A DNA stretch of 64,000 nt from Bromus sterilis (GCA_950022295.1 OX465601.1:110689501-110753500); one strand, 5' to 3'. Counted from the stretch's first letter, positions 45,357 through 58,063 are shown. Notes: a model not told the origin generated them from the sequence alone. Numbers and translations are program-made.

Positions 45357-46868
45357 TGATGACCCTCAACGTAAAGGGATCTATTGTAGTGTTTTCGATA
45401 AGAAAGAGTGTCGAACCCAACGAGGAGCGAAAGGTATTGATAAGTGATTTTGGACAAGGAATAACTGGAAGCACTGAAAGATAACTTTTTAGGGGTTTTT
45501 GATATAAGCAACAATAAGATAAAAGCAAGCAAAGTAAATAGTACTGAGGAGCAGCAAGTGGCCCAATCCTTTTGAGCAAAGTATAAGCCTGACAACTGAA
45601 CTTATAAAGACTAAAGCGTTCCTGAGGACACATGGAGAGGTAGTCACGTGCTTTCGACATACTCTGTATCGATAACAAGTGTTGTGCTGATAAGTGTTGA
45701 GTGGGTGGATCTATGCTAGCACACCTTCTAGACTAAGATAAGTACACTCTTATGATTAAACATCTTGCAAGTATCCGCAAATACAAGATAGATATTAAGG
45801 CAAAGCCTAACCACAACAATAAGATCAAGGATCCATCATTCCCTTGTGCAAAAGTGTGCAAACTGGGGTTCAGGTTTCTGTCACTCCGGCAACCCACCGT
45901 AAGCATTCTTCATACACAATGTATTCCCCTAGGTCCTTAAGAAGGCAAAGTGTTGAGTGTTCGACTCACAAAACACCACTAGGAAAATAAAAACCCAACT
46001 TATATATCAAACAACACAAATTGCTTCAACATCATATGCCTACTAACAACTAGACTTCTCCCATGTCCTCAAGAACTAAAGTAACTACTCACAAGACATA
46101 AAAGAGATCATGACCAGAGGTGATAAATATATGATAAACAATCTGGACATAATGATATTTCTCCAAGAAAACTCAATAGCATTCACCACAAGGTAGTAAT
46201 CAACACCGGTAGAGTAGAGAGGATAGATAGTACGGATTACAACACAAGATAAACTTGTGAGGTGAGATTGGATGGTGGTGGAGATGGTGCTGATGTTGGG
46301 GATGATGTTGATGATGATCTCGATGATGCCTGTGACGATGGTGATGACGATGGCAATGATCTCCCCTTCCGGGAGGTGATCTCCTCAGCGGAATCTGCCC
46401 GCCGGAGAGCCCTTTTATTCTCTGTAGGTTTCCGCCACGGAGCGGCGGCGGAACTCCGTGAAAGCTTCTCTTTTTAGGGTTTTCGCGTAACGAGGAGTAT
46501 ATAGGCCAGAGGGGGGAGCAGGGAGTGGCCCCAGGGCTCCAGGCGCCCTCCTGACGCGGCAAGGGGTGGGGCCGCGCCAGGTGGCCGCCTGGGGATCCTG
46601 TGGCCCCCTTTGGCCCCTCTTCGGCGAGTCTTCGTTATTCTTCCGGAAAATACCCCCGTCGATTTTCAGGTAATTTGGAGGTATTCTTCTTCAGCAACTC
46701 AACGTCCACTTTTTACCGCTGAATCCTGCGGCTGCTGCTTCGGCACCGGAAAGTTGCAAACTGTGTAAAACAAGCCAAAACAACATAAGAACATCATCGT
46801 AACATGAAATATATCAATGAATAAGGATGAATTACGATATAAAATAGTGATGCAAATTGGACGTATCA
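45357..46868 (-). repeat. R4 3' LTR (1512 bp, reverse)
   Basis: Complement begins TGATACGTCCAATTTGC. TATA region ctatatac on the minus strand near 46497-46504. The purine tract gcttggggtagt (minus strand, 46869-46880) adjoins. Confidence 0.92.
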
Positions 46869-46880
46869 ACTACCCCAAGC

Positions 46881-48519
46881 TTAGACCTCGCTTGTCCCCA
46901 AGAGAAAACTGAGCTTGGTAAACCTGTCCACAAGTTTAGAGAGTGAAGCGTCGATAAATAAAATACAGACAAGAAGCATCATGATCTTTTCACCAAACTC
47001 AAACATCCTAAACAGCAATCTCCAAGTCATAAGGCCCTTATGAACGAGTAATAACAATTATAATCAAAAGTAGGGCTAAGGAAACTCATCAAATCATGGC
47101 AAACAAGTCCTTTGGTCAAGGGACAACTAAAAGCTCTTACCTTTGCTCTTTCTGTTTATACTTTGAAGAGATAATTTAGAACTTTTTGAAAGAACAATCT
47201 ATTAGTCAAGAAGTGCAAATGCTAACACAAAGGAAGATGTTTGCTTGGCAAATGCTTTTGCAAACAACTTACTTATCAAAGGATAATGTCAATAATGATA
47301 TGGGATGGCAAAACTTTAATGGATCATTATATTGATGAATCTTCATCAGCATCAAGTGTCTGTTCTCTTTGGGAAAGGAGGAAGTAGGGAAAACTGACTC
47401 AACATAAAAGTAAAGGAAAAAGCCTTGTTAAAGGCAAGCAGGGAAAACTCAAGTGCTATCCTTAAATCAAATAGAATGAAAAAAAGTTTTGAGAGGTGCA
47501 TGATTTGTCAACCAATGCTAATAGATAACTCAATTGCTTCTCAGATTGGACAAGTTTCGAGGAATGGCTCCCAAACGGGGACAATCACATCCCCGCAATC
47601 TCCTTTGTTTACACTGCCGAAGTTTTCTGATTTCTCATGAACAAAGCGTGAAGGAGGTTTTGTTTGTTGTATTATCTTTTGTGAGCTGGGCGCACTCATG
47701 CCAGTTCCTCCTCGTATTAGGGCTTTGCAGATTAGACATGCAATCCCGGGGTAAAACTTGTCAACTTAAGAAGATCATGAGTTAACTACTACTCCCTCAT
47801 GAGCTAAAACAGGGGCACAAAATAGAATATTTTGAACATCTAAGGATAACACAAAAATTCTATGCTTTAGGAGTGGTAGTGGAATACCACGAATAGGAAG
47901 GTATGGTGGACTCATATGGAAGATACTGGTTTCAGGGTATGGATGCACAAGAAGAATTCCGCTTACTATAGAGGTTTGGCTAGCACATGCTTTAAGAGAA
48001 CAGACAATTGCTGATGACTTGGATGCAACGCAATATGAAGCATAAACATTAAAACAAGCATAGCACATCAAGTTGTCTTCCTTGTCAACATAACACTACA
48101 AGCATAATAACAAAGAGGGTGTGGCTATGTCGCTACTTTGAGAAAAATAACATGCTTGTTGTTATGACCAAAGCTATGTTTTCCAAGATTAAATAAAGTT
48201 TTCAAAGCCATACCTGATATAAGGTCAATACTCCCCATAAGAATCATCATGAGGTCGATTGTGTGAAGAGAATACCGAGTGCAGCGAAGGGATCAATAGA
48301 CTTCTCATTAATATTCCATCATAGACGACTCCACACTACCGGATACATAACTCTCCAAAAAGGAGTGATAGGCCTCAAAGCAAACACCTATTTTATAAGA
48401 TAACTTCCCTAGACATGATACGACTCTACTTGACTCTAAAATACATAGATAAAGATAAAAATACAGGGCACTCCCCCAAGCTTGGAACAAGCTAAGGGAA
48501 TGCCATTACCCGAGGAGTT
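46881..48519 (-). other. R4 3' non-coding region
   Basis: Between the accessory frame and the PPT. AT-rich, with no frame I can support on either strand. Confidence 0.6.
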
Positions 48520-49026
48520 TTACTCATCATCCTTGTTCTTGTCGGTCACGTACTCCTTGGCGAAGCGCTTCCATGGCAGCTGTTCTCCAGTCTCAAAGGA
48601 TATTCCCGTCTCCAAGATCATGCACTCAGCACCCAAACCCATGCGCAGAAACCTTAGTTCATACTCACAGTGTTGGTTCTGTAGATCATAGATCCGTGCT
48701 TGGAGCCCATAAACTTTTTCTTCTAGTGCGGCCAAACTTGATCACATCTCCTTCATCTACTTCTTGTGGGAAGACTCTATCTCGTTCATGATGTCGAATT
48801 TAGCTTCAACACCACGCTCCACCATCTTCTTGAACTTGAAGACCTCATGTTCCACCTCCTTCAGCCGCTCCTCGGTGCTCCCCTCTTTGACTGGTCCCTT
48901 CAGATCCTCCTTGTGGAGGTCACCGTCCTCCACACAAAGGATCTGGGGGTGCTTCTTCACCTCAGCGAGGTAAGGGTTGATGACGTTGACGACGAGCTTG
49001 TCCTTTGGGGAACTTGGGGAAGCCAT
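48520..49026 (-). pseudogene. R4 accessory frame in the envelope position
   Basis: The start at 49026 (MASPSSPKDKLVVNVINPYL) opens a charged, coiled-coil-like protein (EERLKEVEHEVFKFKKMVE). A TAG and a TGA close together near 48737-48760 split it. The frame then resumes with LAALEEKVYGLQARIYDLQN and runs to WKRFAKEYVTDKNKDDE and a stop at 48520. No signal peptide or membrane segment is seen, so it is not a recognisable envelope protein. The function is unknown. Confidence 0.55.
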
Positions 49027-49371
49027 GGCACCTAGGTCTAGCTGAAAGTTTTCCTGGCAGAAACAGCTTGAAAAGAAAACGCAGGAAATCGCGAGATACG
49101 TTGCCGGAATGATCCGGGCAAATATATAGCAAAACTTTCTGTACAGAAAGGAAGGTAACGAGCTAAAGCGGGGTCGGAGACGGACTCCGGGGTGCCCAGG
49201 CGGCCTCCCGGTGCGGCCAGGGGTGGGGCCGCACCAGGAGGGCACCTTGGCCCCTGGAGATGGTATCCGGCTCCACTTAGGCCTCAAATTTTCTATATTT
49301 TGCAAAAACTCATAATTTGGAACTTTTATGGCGGTTTCGCGATGTTTCCTTACCGTAATACATACCTTTCC

Positions 49372-50470
49372 TTATTCTTCTCCTGCTGGTGTCTGGGACA
49401 GGGCTGCAACATGTTCTTCATGAGTTGCTATGTATACCAAATCCACATCAACATTAACAGGATCTCCTGCTATGTAATGCTTAAGTCTTTTCCCATTCAC
49501 CACTTGAGGTTTGGTGTCTTCAAAATTGTTAATGTTGATTGCACCCGAGAAGTAGACTTCCTCAATATGAAATGGCCCTTCCCACCTAGAAAGTAGTTTA
49601 CCTGGAGAAAACCTGAAACAGGATCTAAACAACAAAACTTTATCACCAACATTAAATTTACGTTTCAGAATCCTCCTATCGTGCCACTTCTTTACCTTTT
49701 CCTTGAACATTTTAGCGCTCTCGTAAGCTTCACTTCTCCACTCATCTAGAGAAGTCAAGTTCATGAGACGCTTTTCACCAGCTAATTTCGGGTCAGCATT
49801 AAGCTCTCTAATAGCCCAGAAAGCTTTGTGTTCTAATTGTAATGGCAGATGGCAAGCCTTGCCATAGACCATCTTATAGGGAGACATGCCCATGGGGTTT
49901 TTGTAAGCAGTTCTATACACCCACAAAGCATCTCCTAACTTATTTGACCAATCGTATCTATTTCTATTGATTGTCTTCTGTAAGATCAACTTGATCTCTC
50001 TATTAGTGAGCTCAACTTGCCCACTAGTTTGAGGGTGGTACGCTGAAGCAATTCTATGATTGACATCGTACTTGGCTAAAGCTTTTCTAAAAGCTCCATG
50101 TGTAAAGTGTGAACCCCCATCAGTCATGAGGTACCTGGGTACTCCAAACCTAGGAAAATTACATCCTTGAGCATTTTCAAAGATGCCTTGTGATCAACAC
50201 TTTCAGTGGGGATTGCTTCTACCCACTTGGTTACATAATCAACAGCAACTAAAATGTGAGTGTACTTGTGTGAGGAAGGAAAAGGACCCATAAAATCAAA
50301 ACCCCAGCAATCAAAAGGCTTAATCACTAGAGAGTAATTCATAGGCATCTCATTCCTTCGACTAATATTACCAACTCTCTGACACTTATCACAGGATAAA
50401 ACATAATTTCTAGCATCCTTAAAGAGAGTAGGCTAATAAAAAACCTGATTGAAGAACCTTATGTGTGGTC
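49372..50470 (-). pseudogene. int: R4 integrase
   Basis: Catalytic-core pieces sit in two frames: FDFMGPFPSSHKYTHILVAV with WVEAIPTESVDHK (50124-50348), then MTDGGSHFTHGAFRKALAKY and SGQVELTNREIK (49372-50127). Asp, Asp and Glu of the DDE triad are present. Athila-type C-terminal motifs follow (YKMVYGKACHLPLQLEHKAFW; SRWEGPFHIEEVY). The frameshift lies near 50125, after LEYPGTS. The zinc-domain part (YHNSPYGGHDAGERT) sits just upstream in the 50419-50853 frame. Confidence 0.88.
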
Positions 50471-51208
50471 CTCTCACCAGCATCATGTCCTCCATATGGA
50501 CTGTTGTGATATTGTTTGAGAATGTCCTTCTGCTCGTGTTCCGGTACGCATCTTCTCACGATCCCATCTGGACCTTCTTTGAAAAGATGTGGGTCATCCC
50601 AAAAGTAATGCCTCAAATCATGAAAGAACTTCTTCCTTTGCTGAAATGTTAAACCTGGAGGCAAAAACTTTGCAACGATAAAGTTAGCATAATCTGCAAA
50701 CCAAGGATCGGAGAGAGATTGTACTTTAACAACAGCTAACTGTTCATCAAGAAAACTATCATTGACTGGAATGGGATCATGTGGTATATCTTCCATCCTT
50801 GAAATATTATCCGCCACCGGATTGTCTGCTCCTTTCCTATCGACAATCTGCAATCAAATTCTTGAAGAAGGAGTACCCATCGGATGAGCCTTGGTTTTGC
50901 ATCCTTCTTCTCCATAAGATACTTAATGGCAGCATGGTCAGTATGAACAATAATCTTAGAATCAACAATATAGTGCCTAAACTTATCACAAGCAAACACT
51001 ACTGCTAAGAATTCCTTCTCAGTAGTAGCATAATTCTTTTGAGCACTATCAAGGGTTTTGCTAGCATAATATATAACATTCAACTTCTTATCAACCCTTT
51101 GCCCTAAAACAACTCCAACAACAAAATCACTAGCATCACACATAATTTCAAAAGGTAAATTCCAATCAGGTGGTTGTACTATAGGAGCAGTTATTAAAGC
51201 TTTCTTAA
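50419..51208 (-). pseudogene. R4 RNase H and linker
   Basis: MCDASDFVVGVVLGQRVDKK, TTEKEFLAVVFA and HTDHAAIKYL are RNase H motifs. A frameshift near 50850 switches to IVDRKGADNPVADNISRMED, which contains the last RNase H acidic motif (VADNISR). The segment ends with the integrase zinc-binding part. Confidence 0.87.
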
Positions 51209-51212
51209 TAAC

Positions 51213-52415
51213 TTAGAAGGCTTCCTTACAATCTTCATCGAAAACAAAAGGAACATCCTTCTGGAGAAGATTAGTGAGGGGTCTCGAAGTCTTAGAAATG
51301 TCTTTAATAAATCTTCTATAGAAACCAGCATGATCGAGAAAACTACGAATATCTTTGATGTCCCTTGGATAGGGCATCCTTTCAATTGCTTCGATCTTGG
51401 CCCTGTCCACCTCAATTCCCCTCTCTGAAATCTTGTGGCCTAGAACAATTCCCTCGTTGACCATAAAGTGGCACTTCTCCCAGTTAAGCACCAGATTTGT
51501 CTCCTCACATCTCTGCAAAACTTTATTAAGGTTGTGGAGACAATGGTCAAAAGAGGTTCCATAGACGGAGAAATCGTCCATGAATACCTCCACAATTTCT
51601 TCACAAAAACCATGAAATATAGAAGACATACACCTTTGAAAAGTAGCAGGGGCATTACATAAACCAAAAGGCATACGTATGTAAGCATAAGTACCAAAGG
51701 GACAAGTAAAAGTGGTCTTCTCTTGATCAGCAGTGTTAACATGAATTTGAGAGAAGCCAGAATAACCATCTAAATAACAAAAATGAGTATTTTTGGGTAA
51801 CCTTTCAAGCATTTGGTCGATGAATGGCAACAGGTAGTGGTCCTTCCTGGTTGCTTTGTTAAGCTTCCTGTAATCAATACACATTCTATATCCAATAATA
51901 ATTCTCTGAGGTATTAGTTCATTCTTATCATTAGGAACCACAGTTGTTCCTACTTTCTTTGGAACACAATGAACCGGGCTTACCCACTTACTATCAGCTA
52001 TAGGGTAGATAATACCTGCGGCTAGAAGCTTGAGAATCTCAGTCCTTACAACATCCATCATTTTCGGATTCAACCGTCGTTGATGATCAACAACTGGTTT
52101 AGCATCAGGTTCAAGGTTGATGGTATGTTGACAAATAGACGGACTAATCCCCTTAAGGTCATCAAGAGTATAACCAATTGCACCTCGATGTTTGCGAAGT
52201 ACTTCCAATAGACGCTCTTCTTCATACCCTGAAAGGTTAGAATTGACAATAACATGATATACTTTCTTTTCATCTAAATAAGCATATTTGAGCGAATCGG
52301 GAAGAGGTTTAAGATCAAACACTGGATCTTCTTTTGGTTGCGACAAAATTCCCAAAGGCTCAACTGGAAGCTTGTGCTTTAGGATAGCAGGTTGTCTTAA
52401 GAATATTTCGTCCAA
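51213..52415 (-). pseudogene. R4 reverse transcriptase
   Basis: A 400-residue frame. Conserved RT blocks: NPKMMDVVRTEILKLLAAG, GYRMCIDYRKLNKATRKDHY, FCYLDGYSGFSQI, MPFGLCNAPATFQRCM, and the catalytic VFMDDFSVYG at about 51573-51584, intact. A single TAA after EDCKEAF separates it from RNase H (resuming VIKKALITAPI). The 52416-52565 stretch upstream is in another frame and still looks pol-derived. Confidence 0.92.
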
Positions 52416-52565
52416 CTTAGAAAAGTTAAATTCATATGGCTCACCATTGAATTCAACAAAAACTTTACCTTTCTTGCAATCTATTATAGCTCCACAGGTT
52501 CTGAGAAAAGGTCTACCGAAAATAATAGAAAAAAATTATCCCTTACTGAACCAAGTACTAGAAAG

Positions 52566-53159
52566 TCAGTAGGATATTTTATCTTTTCCGCATAAAACTT
52601 CAACGTCTCTCACAATTCCGATAGGAGAGATAGTTGCTCTGTTTGCAAGATGAATAGTAATATCAACTTCTTCAAGTTCACAAGGTGAAATCTCACCCAT
52701 GATCTCTTGATAAAGTGAATACGGGATAGCACTAGCACTCGATCCCAAATCGCATAGCCCATAATAATTGTGATCTCCTATTATAACAGATACTGCTGGC
52801 GTACCTGAAATTGTGCCCTTATTCTTGGCTGTGACAAGGTTAGTAGAAACAACACAAAAATTGATATTGGAATCTAAAGCATCATTAGTAACAAGATCCT
52901 TAACCAATGCGACTTGAGGATCGACCTTGATCTGGTCCTCATGCTCATCAATTCTTCTCTCACTCTTATTCATTATGCCTGTCACAAAAGAGTGCTCCCT
53001 TATTCTTACGGGAAAAGGGGGCTTTTCATACATAACTGCAGGCACAACATGGTCAACAACATGAATATCAATAGGTAATTCTTTGAAGGGTTTATGATGC
53101 TGATTCCTCTTCTTCTTAGAAGAGTCAATATGAGAGGCAAAGTCCTTGCAAAAAATCAA
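52566..53159 (-). pseudogene. R4 protease
   Basis: Contains YGLCDLGSSASAIPYSLYQE, the Athila-type protease with the catalytic Asp in DLGSS, and the flap-like region SPIGIVRDVEVLCGKD. It starts with the gag-pol linker CKDFASHIDSSKKKRNQ. The frame differs from the RT frame downstream, so a shift near 52565 is implied. Confidence 0.82.
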
Positions 53160-53887
53160 TCATTAGATGGGAATCGAGACCAATCTTAGAGCAAAAGGCA
53201 TTAAAGGAATCAATTTTCACATAGCTTTCTATATAGTCATGCTCATAATTTATAGTGGATTCAATACCTTTATCTATTTCCCAATCTTCAGTATTCTTTT
53301 GGATCCTTTCAAGAAGATCCCATCTTTCTTCAACGCTTTTCGTCTGAAATACCCCACTAGAGGAGGCATCCAACATCTCCTTATCCTGACGAGAAAGTCT
53401 AGCATAAAAATTTGTAAGTATAGTTTTCTTGGGGAGATCATGAATAGGACATTTGAGCATTAGAGATTTCAATCTCCCCAAGCTTGAGCGATGCTTTCTC
53501 CGTCACGTGACCTAAAGTTATAGATATAATTCCTGTCTCGATGAATTTCATGAAGAGGATAAAACTTGGTATAAAAGAGAGACATAAGCTCATGCCAATC
53601 AAGAAAATGAGAGTTATCGAGAAGCTTATACCAATCTGAAGCTTTATCTATAAGCGATACGGAGAAAAATTTCTTCATGACAAACTCCTTTGATACACCT
53701 GCAAGCTTAAATAGTGAACATAGTTATGATAAATATAGCAAGTGTTCACTGGGATGTCTGTCTCCTGCATAACGATTAGCCAAAACACAATCGATAATAC
53801 CAGATGGTATTTAATAAGGCACAATTTCAATAGGGGGAGGTACAACCACCACATATGTGGGGTGTTTCCCCATAAGCAACGATCCAA
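53125..53887 (-). pseudogene. gag: R4 gag, shortened
   Basis: Recognisable Athila gag pieces: FFSVSLIDKASDWYKLL with LFYTKFYPLHEIHRDRNYIY (53469-53678), and CPIHDLPKKTILTNFYARLS with TKSVEERWDLLERIQ (53125-53481), in different frames. Only about 0.76 kb of gag is left between PBS and protease, much less than usual for Athila, so a large part has been deleted. Confidence 0.78.
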
Positions 53888-53980
53888 TAGCTAGGTTGTC
53901 CATACGGACAAAGAGCAGCAACAACAAAATAAAAAGATAAAAAATTCCTTACCAGCTTCACTTACCAATAGCGCTATGCT

Positions 53981-53997
53981 CCCCGCCAACGGCGCCA
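53981..53997 (-). other. R4 primer-binding site (tRNA-Asp type)
   Basis: Complement reads tggcgccgttggcgggg, the tRNA-Asp-type PBS used by Athila elements, 12 bases from the LTR end. Confidence 0.85.
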
Positions 53998-54009
53998 GAA
54001 CACGTTACT

Positions 54010-55517
54010 TGATGACCCTCAACGTAAAGGGATCTATTGTAGTGTTTTCGATAAGAAAGAGTGTCGAACCCAACGAGGAGCGAAAGGTATTGATACGTGA
54101 TTTTGGACAAGGAATAACTGCAAGCACTGAAAGATAAATTTTTAGTGGTTTTCGATATAAGAAACAATAAGATAAAAGCAAGCAAAGTAAATAGTACTGA
54201 GGAGTAGCAAGTGGACCAATCCTTTTGAGCAAAGGATAAGCCTGACAACTGAACTTATAAAGACTAAAGCGTTCTTGAGGACACATGGAGAGGTAGTCAC
54301 GTGCTTTCGCCATACTCTGTATCGATAACAAGTATTGTGCTGATAAGTGTTGAGTGGGGGATCTATGCTAGCACACCTTCTATACCAAGATAAGTACACT
54401 CTTATGATTAAACATCTCGCAAGCATCCGCAAATAAAATATAGATATTAAGGCAAAGCCTAACCACAACAATAAGATCAAGGATCCAACATTCCCTTGTG
54501 CAAAAGTGTGCAAACTGGGGTTCAGGTTTCTGTCACTCCGACAACCCACCGTAAGCATTCTTAATACACAATGTATTCCCCTAGGTCCTGAAGAAGGGGA
54601 AGTGTTGAGTGTTCGACTCACACAAAACCACTAGGAAAATAACAACACAACTTAAATATCAAACAACACAAATTTCTTCAACATCATATGACTACTAAAA
54701 ACTAGACTTCTCCCATGTCCTCAAGAACTAAAGTAACTACTCACAAGACATAAAAGAGATCATGACCAGAGGTGATAAATATAACAATCTGGACATAATG
54801 ATATTTCTCCAACAAAACTCAATAGCATTCACCACAAAGTAGTAATCAACACCGGTAGAGTAGAGAGGATAGATAGTACGGATTACAACACAAGATAAAC
54901 TTGTGAGGTGAGATTGGATGGTGGTGGAGATGGTGCTGATGTTGGGGATGATGTTGATGATGATCTCGATGATGCCCATGACGATGGTGATGACGATGGA
55001 GATGATCTCCCCTTCCGGGAGGTGATCTCCTCGGCGGAATCTTCCCGCCGGAGAGCCCTTTTCTTCTTTGTAGGTTTCCGCCACGGAGCAGCGGCGGAAC
55101 TCCATGAAAGCTTCTCTTTTTAGGGTTTTCGTGTAACGAGGAATATATAGGACAGAGGGGGGAGCCGGGAGTGGCCCCAGGGCTCCAGGCGCTCTCCCGG
55201 CGCGACCAAAGGTGGTGCCGCGCCAGGTGGCCGCCTGGGGATCCTGTGGCCCCCCTCTGGCCCCTCTTCGGCGAGTCTTCGTTATTCTTCTGGAAAATAC
55301 CCCCCGTCGATTTTCAGGTAATTTGGAGGTATTCTTCTTCAGCAACTCAGCGTCCAATTTTTACCCGCTGAATCATGCGTCTGCTGCTTCGGCACTGGAA
55401 AGTTGCAAATTGTGTAAAACAAGCCAAAACAACAGAAGAACATCATCGTAACATGAAATTTATCAATGAATAAGGATGAATTATGATATAAAATAGTGAT
55501 GCAAATTGGACGTATCA
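54010..55517 (-). repeat. R4 5' LTR (1508 bp, reverse)
   Basis: Matches 45357-46868 throughout with scattered differences. TATA region near 55144-55150 on the minus strand. TSD gttat follows at 55518-55522. Confidence 0.92.
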
Positions 55518-55522
55518 GTTAT

Positions 55523-55791
55523 CCAAACAAGTACTAGTCCTTATTCGTCCCCTGCACTTCTAGTAAGGAAGAAGGATGGCACCTGGAGACTGTGCACTGA
55601 TTTCAGAAAAGTGAACTCTTTCACTGTCAAGAACAAATATCCAATCCCAGTGAGAAGATTTGCTGGATGAATTAAAAGGAGCAATCATTTTCACAAAGAT
55701 TGATCTGCGAAGTGGGTATCATCACATTCGAATGGATCCTTAAGATATCATTAAGACTGCATTCATTACACATTTGGGCTTATTTGAGTAT
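55523..55791 (+). pseudogene. R3 RT, middle piece
   Basis: Reads VIQTSTSPYSSPALLVRKKD, WRLCTDFRKVNSFTVKNKYP, then after a frameshift TKIDLRSGYHHIRMDP with a TAA, then IIKTAFITHLGLFEY. These are RT blocks 1-4 with the first catalytic Asp (KIDLRSGY). It is cut by R5 at 55791 and continues at 59054. Confidence 0.88.
55787..55791. repeat. R5 target-site duplication (agtat)
   Basis: Matches 59049-59053. Joining gives LFEY followed by VMPFGLTNAPTTF. Confidence 0.9.
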
Positions 55792-56268
55792 TGACGAGGG
55801 GGTGACCCCACGACTCCTCACCGTGAGGGTACCTGGTGCGTGTCAAGACTGTCGGACCACTAGAAGACTTGTGAACCGACGTGAAGACCAAGACTTGAGG
55901 CGCAAGACAAGGACTCCTACTTGTAGTCGACTAGGACTCATGTAAACACATACCTGGCTATCTATATAAAGCGAGGCAGGGGCACCTCTTTAGACGGCCC
56001 ACAACTCATCTCAACCCCTACGCATGGAACTAGAAAAATCTCTCTCCACCAAAGCCCTCGCGGCACCTATGTACATCATCATCAATACAAGATCAGACAA
56101 GCAGCATGTACGGTTTTCCCTCCGGGGGCCTGAAGCTGGGTAAACCGTGCCCCATGTGTCGCTTGTCACCTCCGAATCCTACCAACGCACAGCCCACGTC
56201 GCTCTCTTTCCTTCTACACGAAACCTAGGGTACCTAACCCTAGGATTTGCCGAGGCCGATCCTCATCA
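55792..56268 (+). repeat. R5 5' LTR (477 bp)
   Basis: TATA box tatataaa at 55963-55970. The 3' LTR is about 105 bp longer because its distal part differs. Confidence 0.88.
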
Positions 56269-57353
56269 ATTCGGGGCGTCTGTGGGAACTATACAAGTTG
56301 GAATCGCGATCTCGGCGGCCCCGTCTCCAGCAAGTCAGAATTCAAGGGCTTCTTCAACAACTACATCAAGATCTACATCAAACTCACGGAGAAAACAAGA
56401 AAATTTTCGAGCGCGCCACTCGAAGATCGACAACAACAAAAGCGCTCACGCGCAGCCTACGGGAAAAAAATGTCTGTGTTGCGGGCACTCGGACGGCGAC
56501 TCAGAGCTCATCTCGACGATCCCTTTGGTTGAAAGATGCAAAATTCAATTTTCGAAAATCTGTAAAAATTTCAGCAAATTCCAACGGCTGGATATCCCTC
56601 GGCGACCCATGCACTGAAGCACTCTTGGAATATGACGGAACTCCACGCGAATCCAGCACAAAAATTCCTTACATTGGCTTGGACATCACCTTGAAAATCC
56701 CTCCGGTGAAACCATGCGGGATTCAATCCCTCATTAGCACAATTTTTTTTCAGAATATTCCAACGGTTAGATCTCCGTCAGTGGCTCTAGCACTGCAACG
56801 TGTTTTTGGATCTACGCAATATCGCGAATTTCCAATCGCGAATTCGGGTTCAATCTTGACCCACAAGGCTTCTACTCCAACTCGACATACCATGGATGAC
56901 TCGCCAAGATTTCTACATCGACTCACGCCGCTACAACGACATCACCCAACGAGAAATCGAAGGATCCTGCCCGACGCATCGAGTCCTTCTCGGTCACTCG
57001 CCGTACCGTCAACTCCAAGCACAAAAATCATCCTGCGCCGAGCTCCTTTGTACAGGCTCTCCCGTACCGTGCTCCATCATGCAGGAATCACCGCGTCGAG
57101 TCCTCTCATCACTCGCCGGATAAATTCATTACGACGAATTCGCCACATAACTCCGCCACCTCAAGACTCGGGGGCTCGCGGACTCGGGGGCTCGCAGACT
57201 CGCGAACTCGGGGGCTCGTGGACTCGGAGGCTGAACGTCGCAGTCACCATCACATCGAATCCGTCCTCTACACCGACACCGCCCGCCGCATCAAGACCGT
57301 CTGCTGCATCGACTCTGTCCCGCCTCGTCGACTGCTCATTTTCGACTACTTGA
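56247..57353 (+). other. Long open frame across the R5 leader
   Basis: 368 codons, Ser/Arg/Pro-rich, starting inside the LTR and crossing the PBS region. I recognise no domain. The frame start in the LTR and the repeat-like C-terminal part (LGGSQTRELGGSWTRRL, encoded by the ctcgggggctcg repeats) argue that it is either accidental or a decayed gag. Confidence 0.25.
57165..57232 (+). repeat. R5 short repeat, actcgggggctcg units
   Basis: Four to five imperfect 16-25-base units containing actcgggggctcg. Confidence 0.7.
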
Positions 57354-57484
57354 TTGCTCATCTTTGACATCCTCCGCCGCGTCGATCCTACAGCTAAGTT
57401 TTCTTTACACTCTTATGCTATGATTCCAAAACCTTTATACATTCTCGATCAGCCGCCAAAGACGACTACGTAGTCGCACACAAA

Positions 57485-57660
57485 CATCTGAGGGCTAAAA
57501 AATCATCCTGCCGGCTACGCAGTCGTGCAGAAATATCTGAGGGCTAAAAAATCATCCTGCCGGCTACGCAATCGTGCAGAAACATCTGAGGGCTACAAAA
57601 TAATCCTGCCGACTACGCAGTCATGCAGAATCATCTCGAGGGTTTCAAAACTATCCTTTG
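57485..57660 (+). repeat. R5 49-bp tandem array
   Basis: Units start at 57485, 57534, 57583 and 57632 (the last partial), exactly 49 bases apart. Each contains catctgagggctaaa, cctgccggctacgcag and tcgtgcaga. Confidence 0.88.
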
Positions 57661-58063
57661 GATCATGCTCAGTTTTATCTATTGTATATTCGCGTTCGTC
57701 AAAGTAGTGAGGCTGGGCACCAAAAGGCCGATCTTGTCTCCGAGTCCAACAAGTCTAGCATTGCATCCCTGTTGCTCGGCAAGAGTATGCTGCTGGAGGG
57801 CCTACTCATGAAAAGACACGCATAAACTTTATTTGCTGCTACATTATCCACTCGACAAAAGTGCAACATCTGCAAATGATGCATCTTACAATTATTTTGT
57901 ATATCGCGCAAGTACATCTTAATACAGTTGCACCTTTTTCTCCTTCTCAGCAGGTGCTCGGGGGCTGGGTGCTCTCGTGACACGGATGACAACAACTCAC
58001 GCCTACGGCGCAAGACCCGAGTTGAGCACTTCCTCGGATGACAATTACTCGAGGACGAAAAAG

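Larger units (their letters stand above)
45357..55517 (-). mobile_element. R4: Athila-type gypsy element (reverse)
   Basis: LTRs at 54010-55517 (5') and 45357-46868 (3'), both starting TGATACGTCC on the minus strand and ending GGTCATCA. The PBS is tRNA-Asp type, and the internal order is gag, protease, RT, RNase H, integrase, then a long 3' region with an extra frame. This matches the Athila lineage and the Triticeae Sabrina/WHAM style (family name by recollection). Gag is short, and pol has a stop and frameshifts, so it is defective. Confidence 0.92.

Noticed and set aside
46262..46477. 71-codon Asp/Gly-rich frame, repeated at 54908-55123
   Set aside because: Lies in both R4 LTRs on the strand opposite to transcription. 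A simple-sequence gatgatg stretch explains it.
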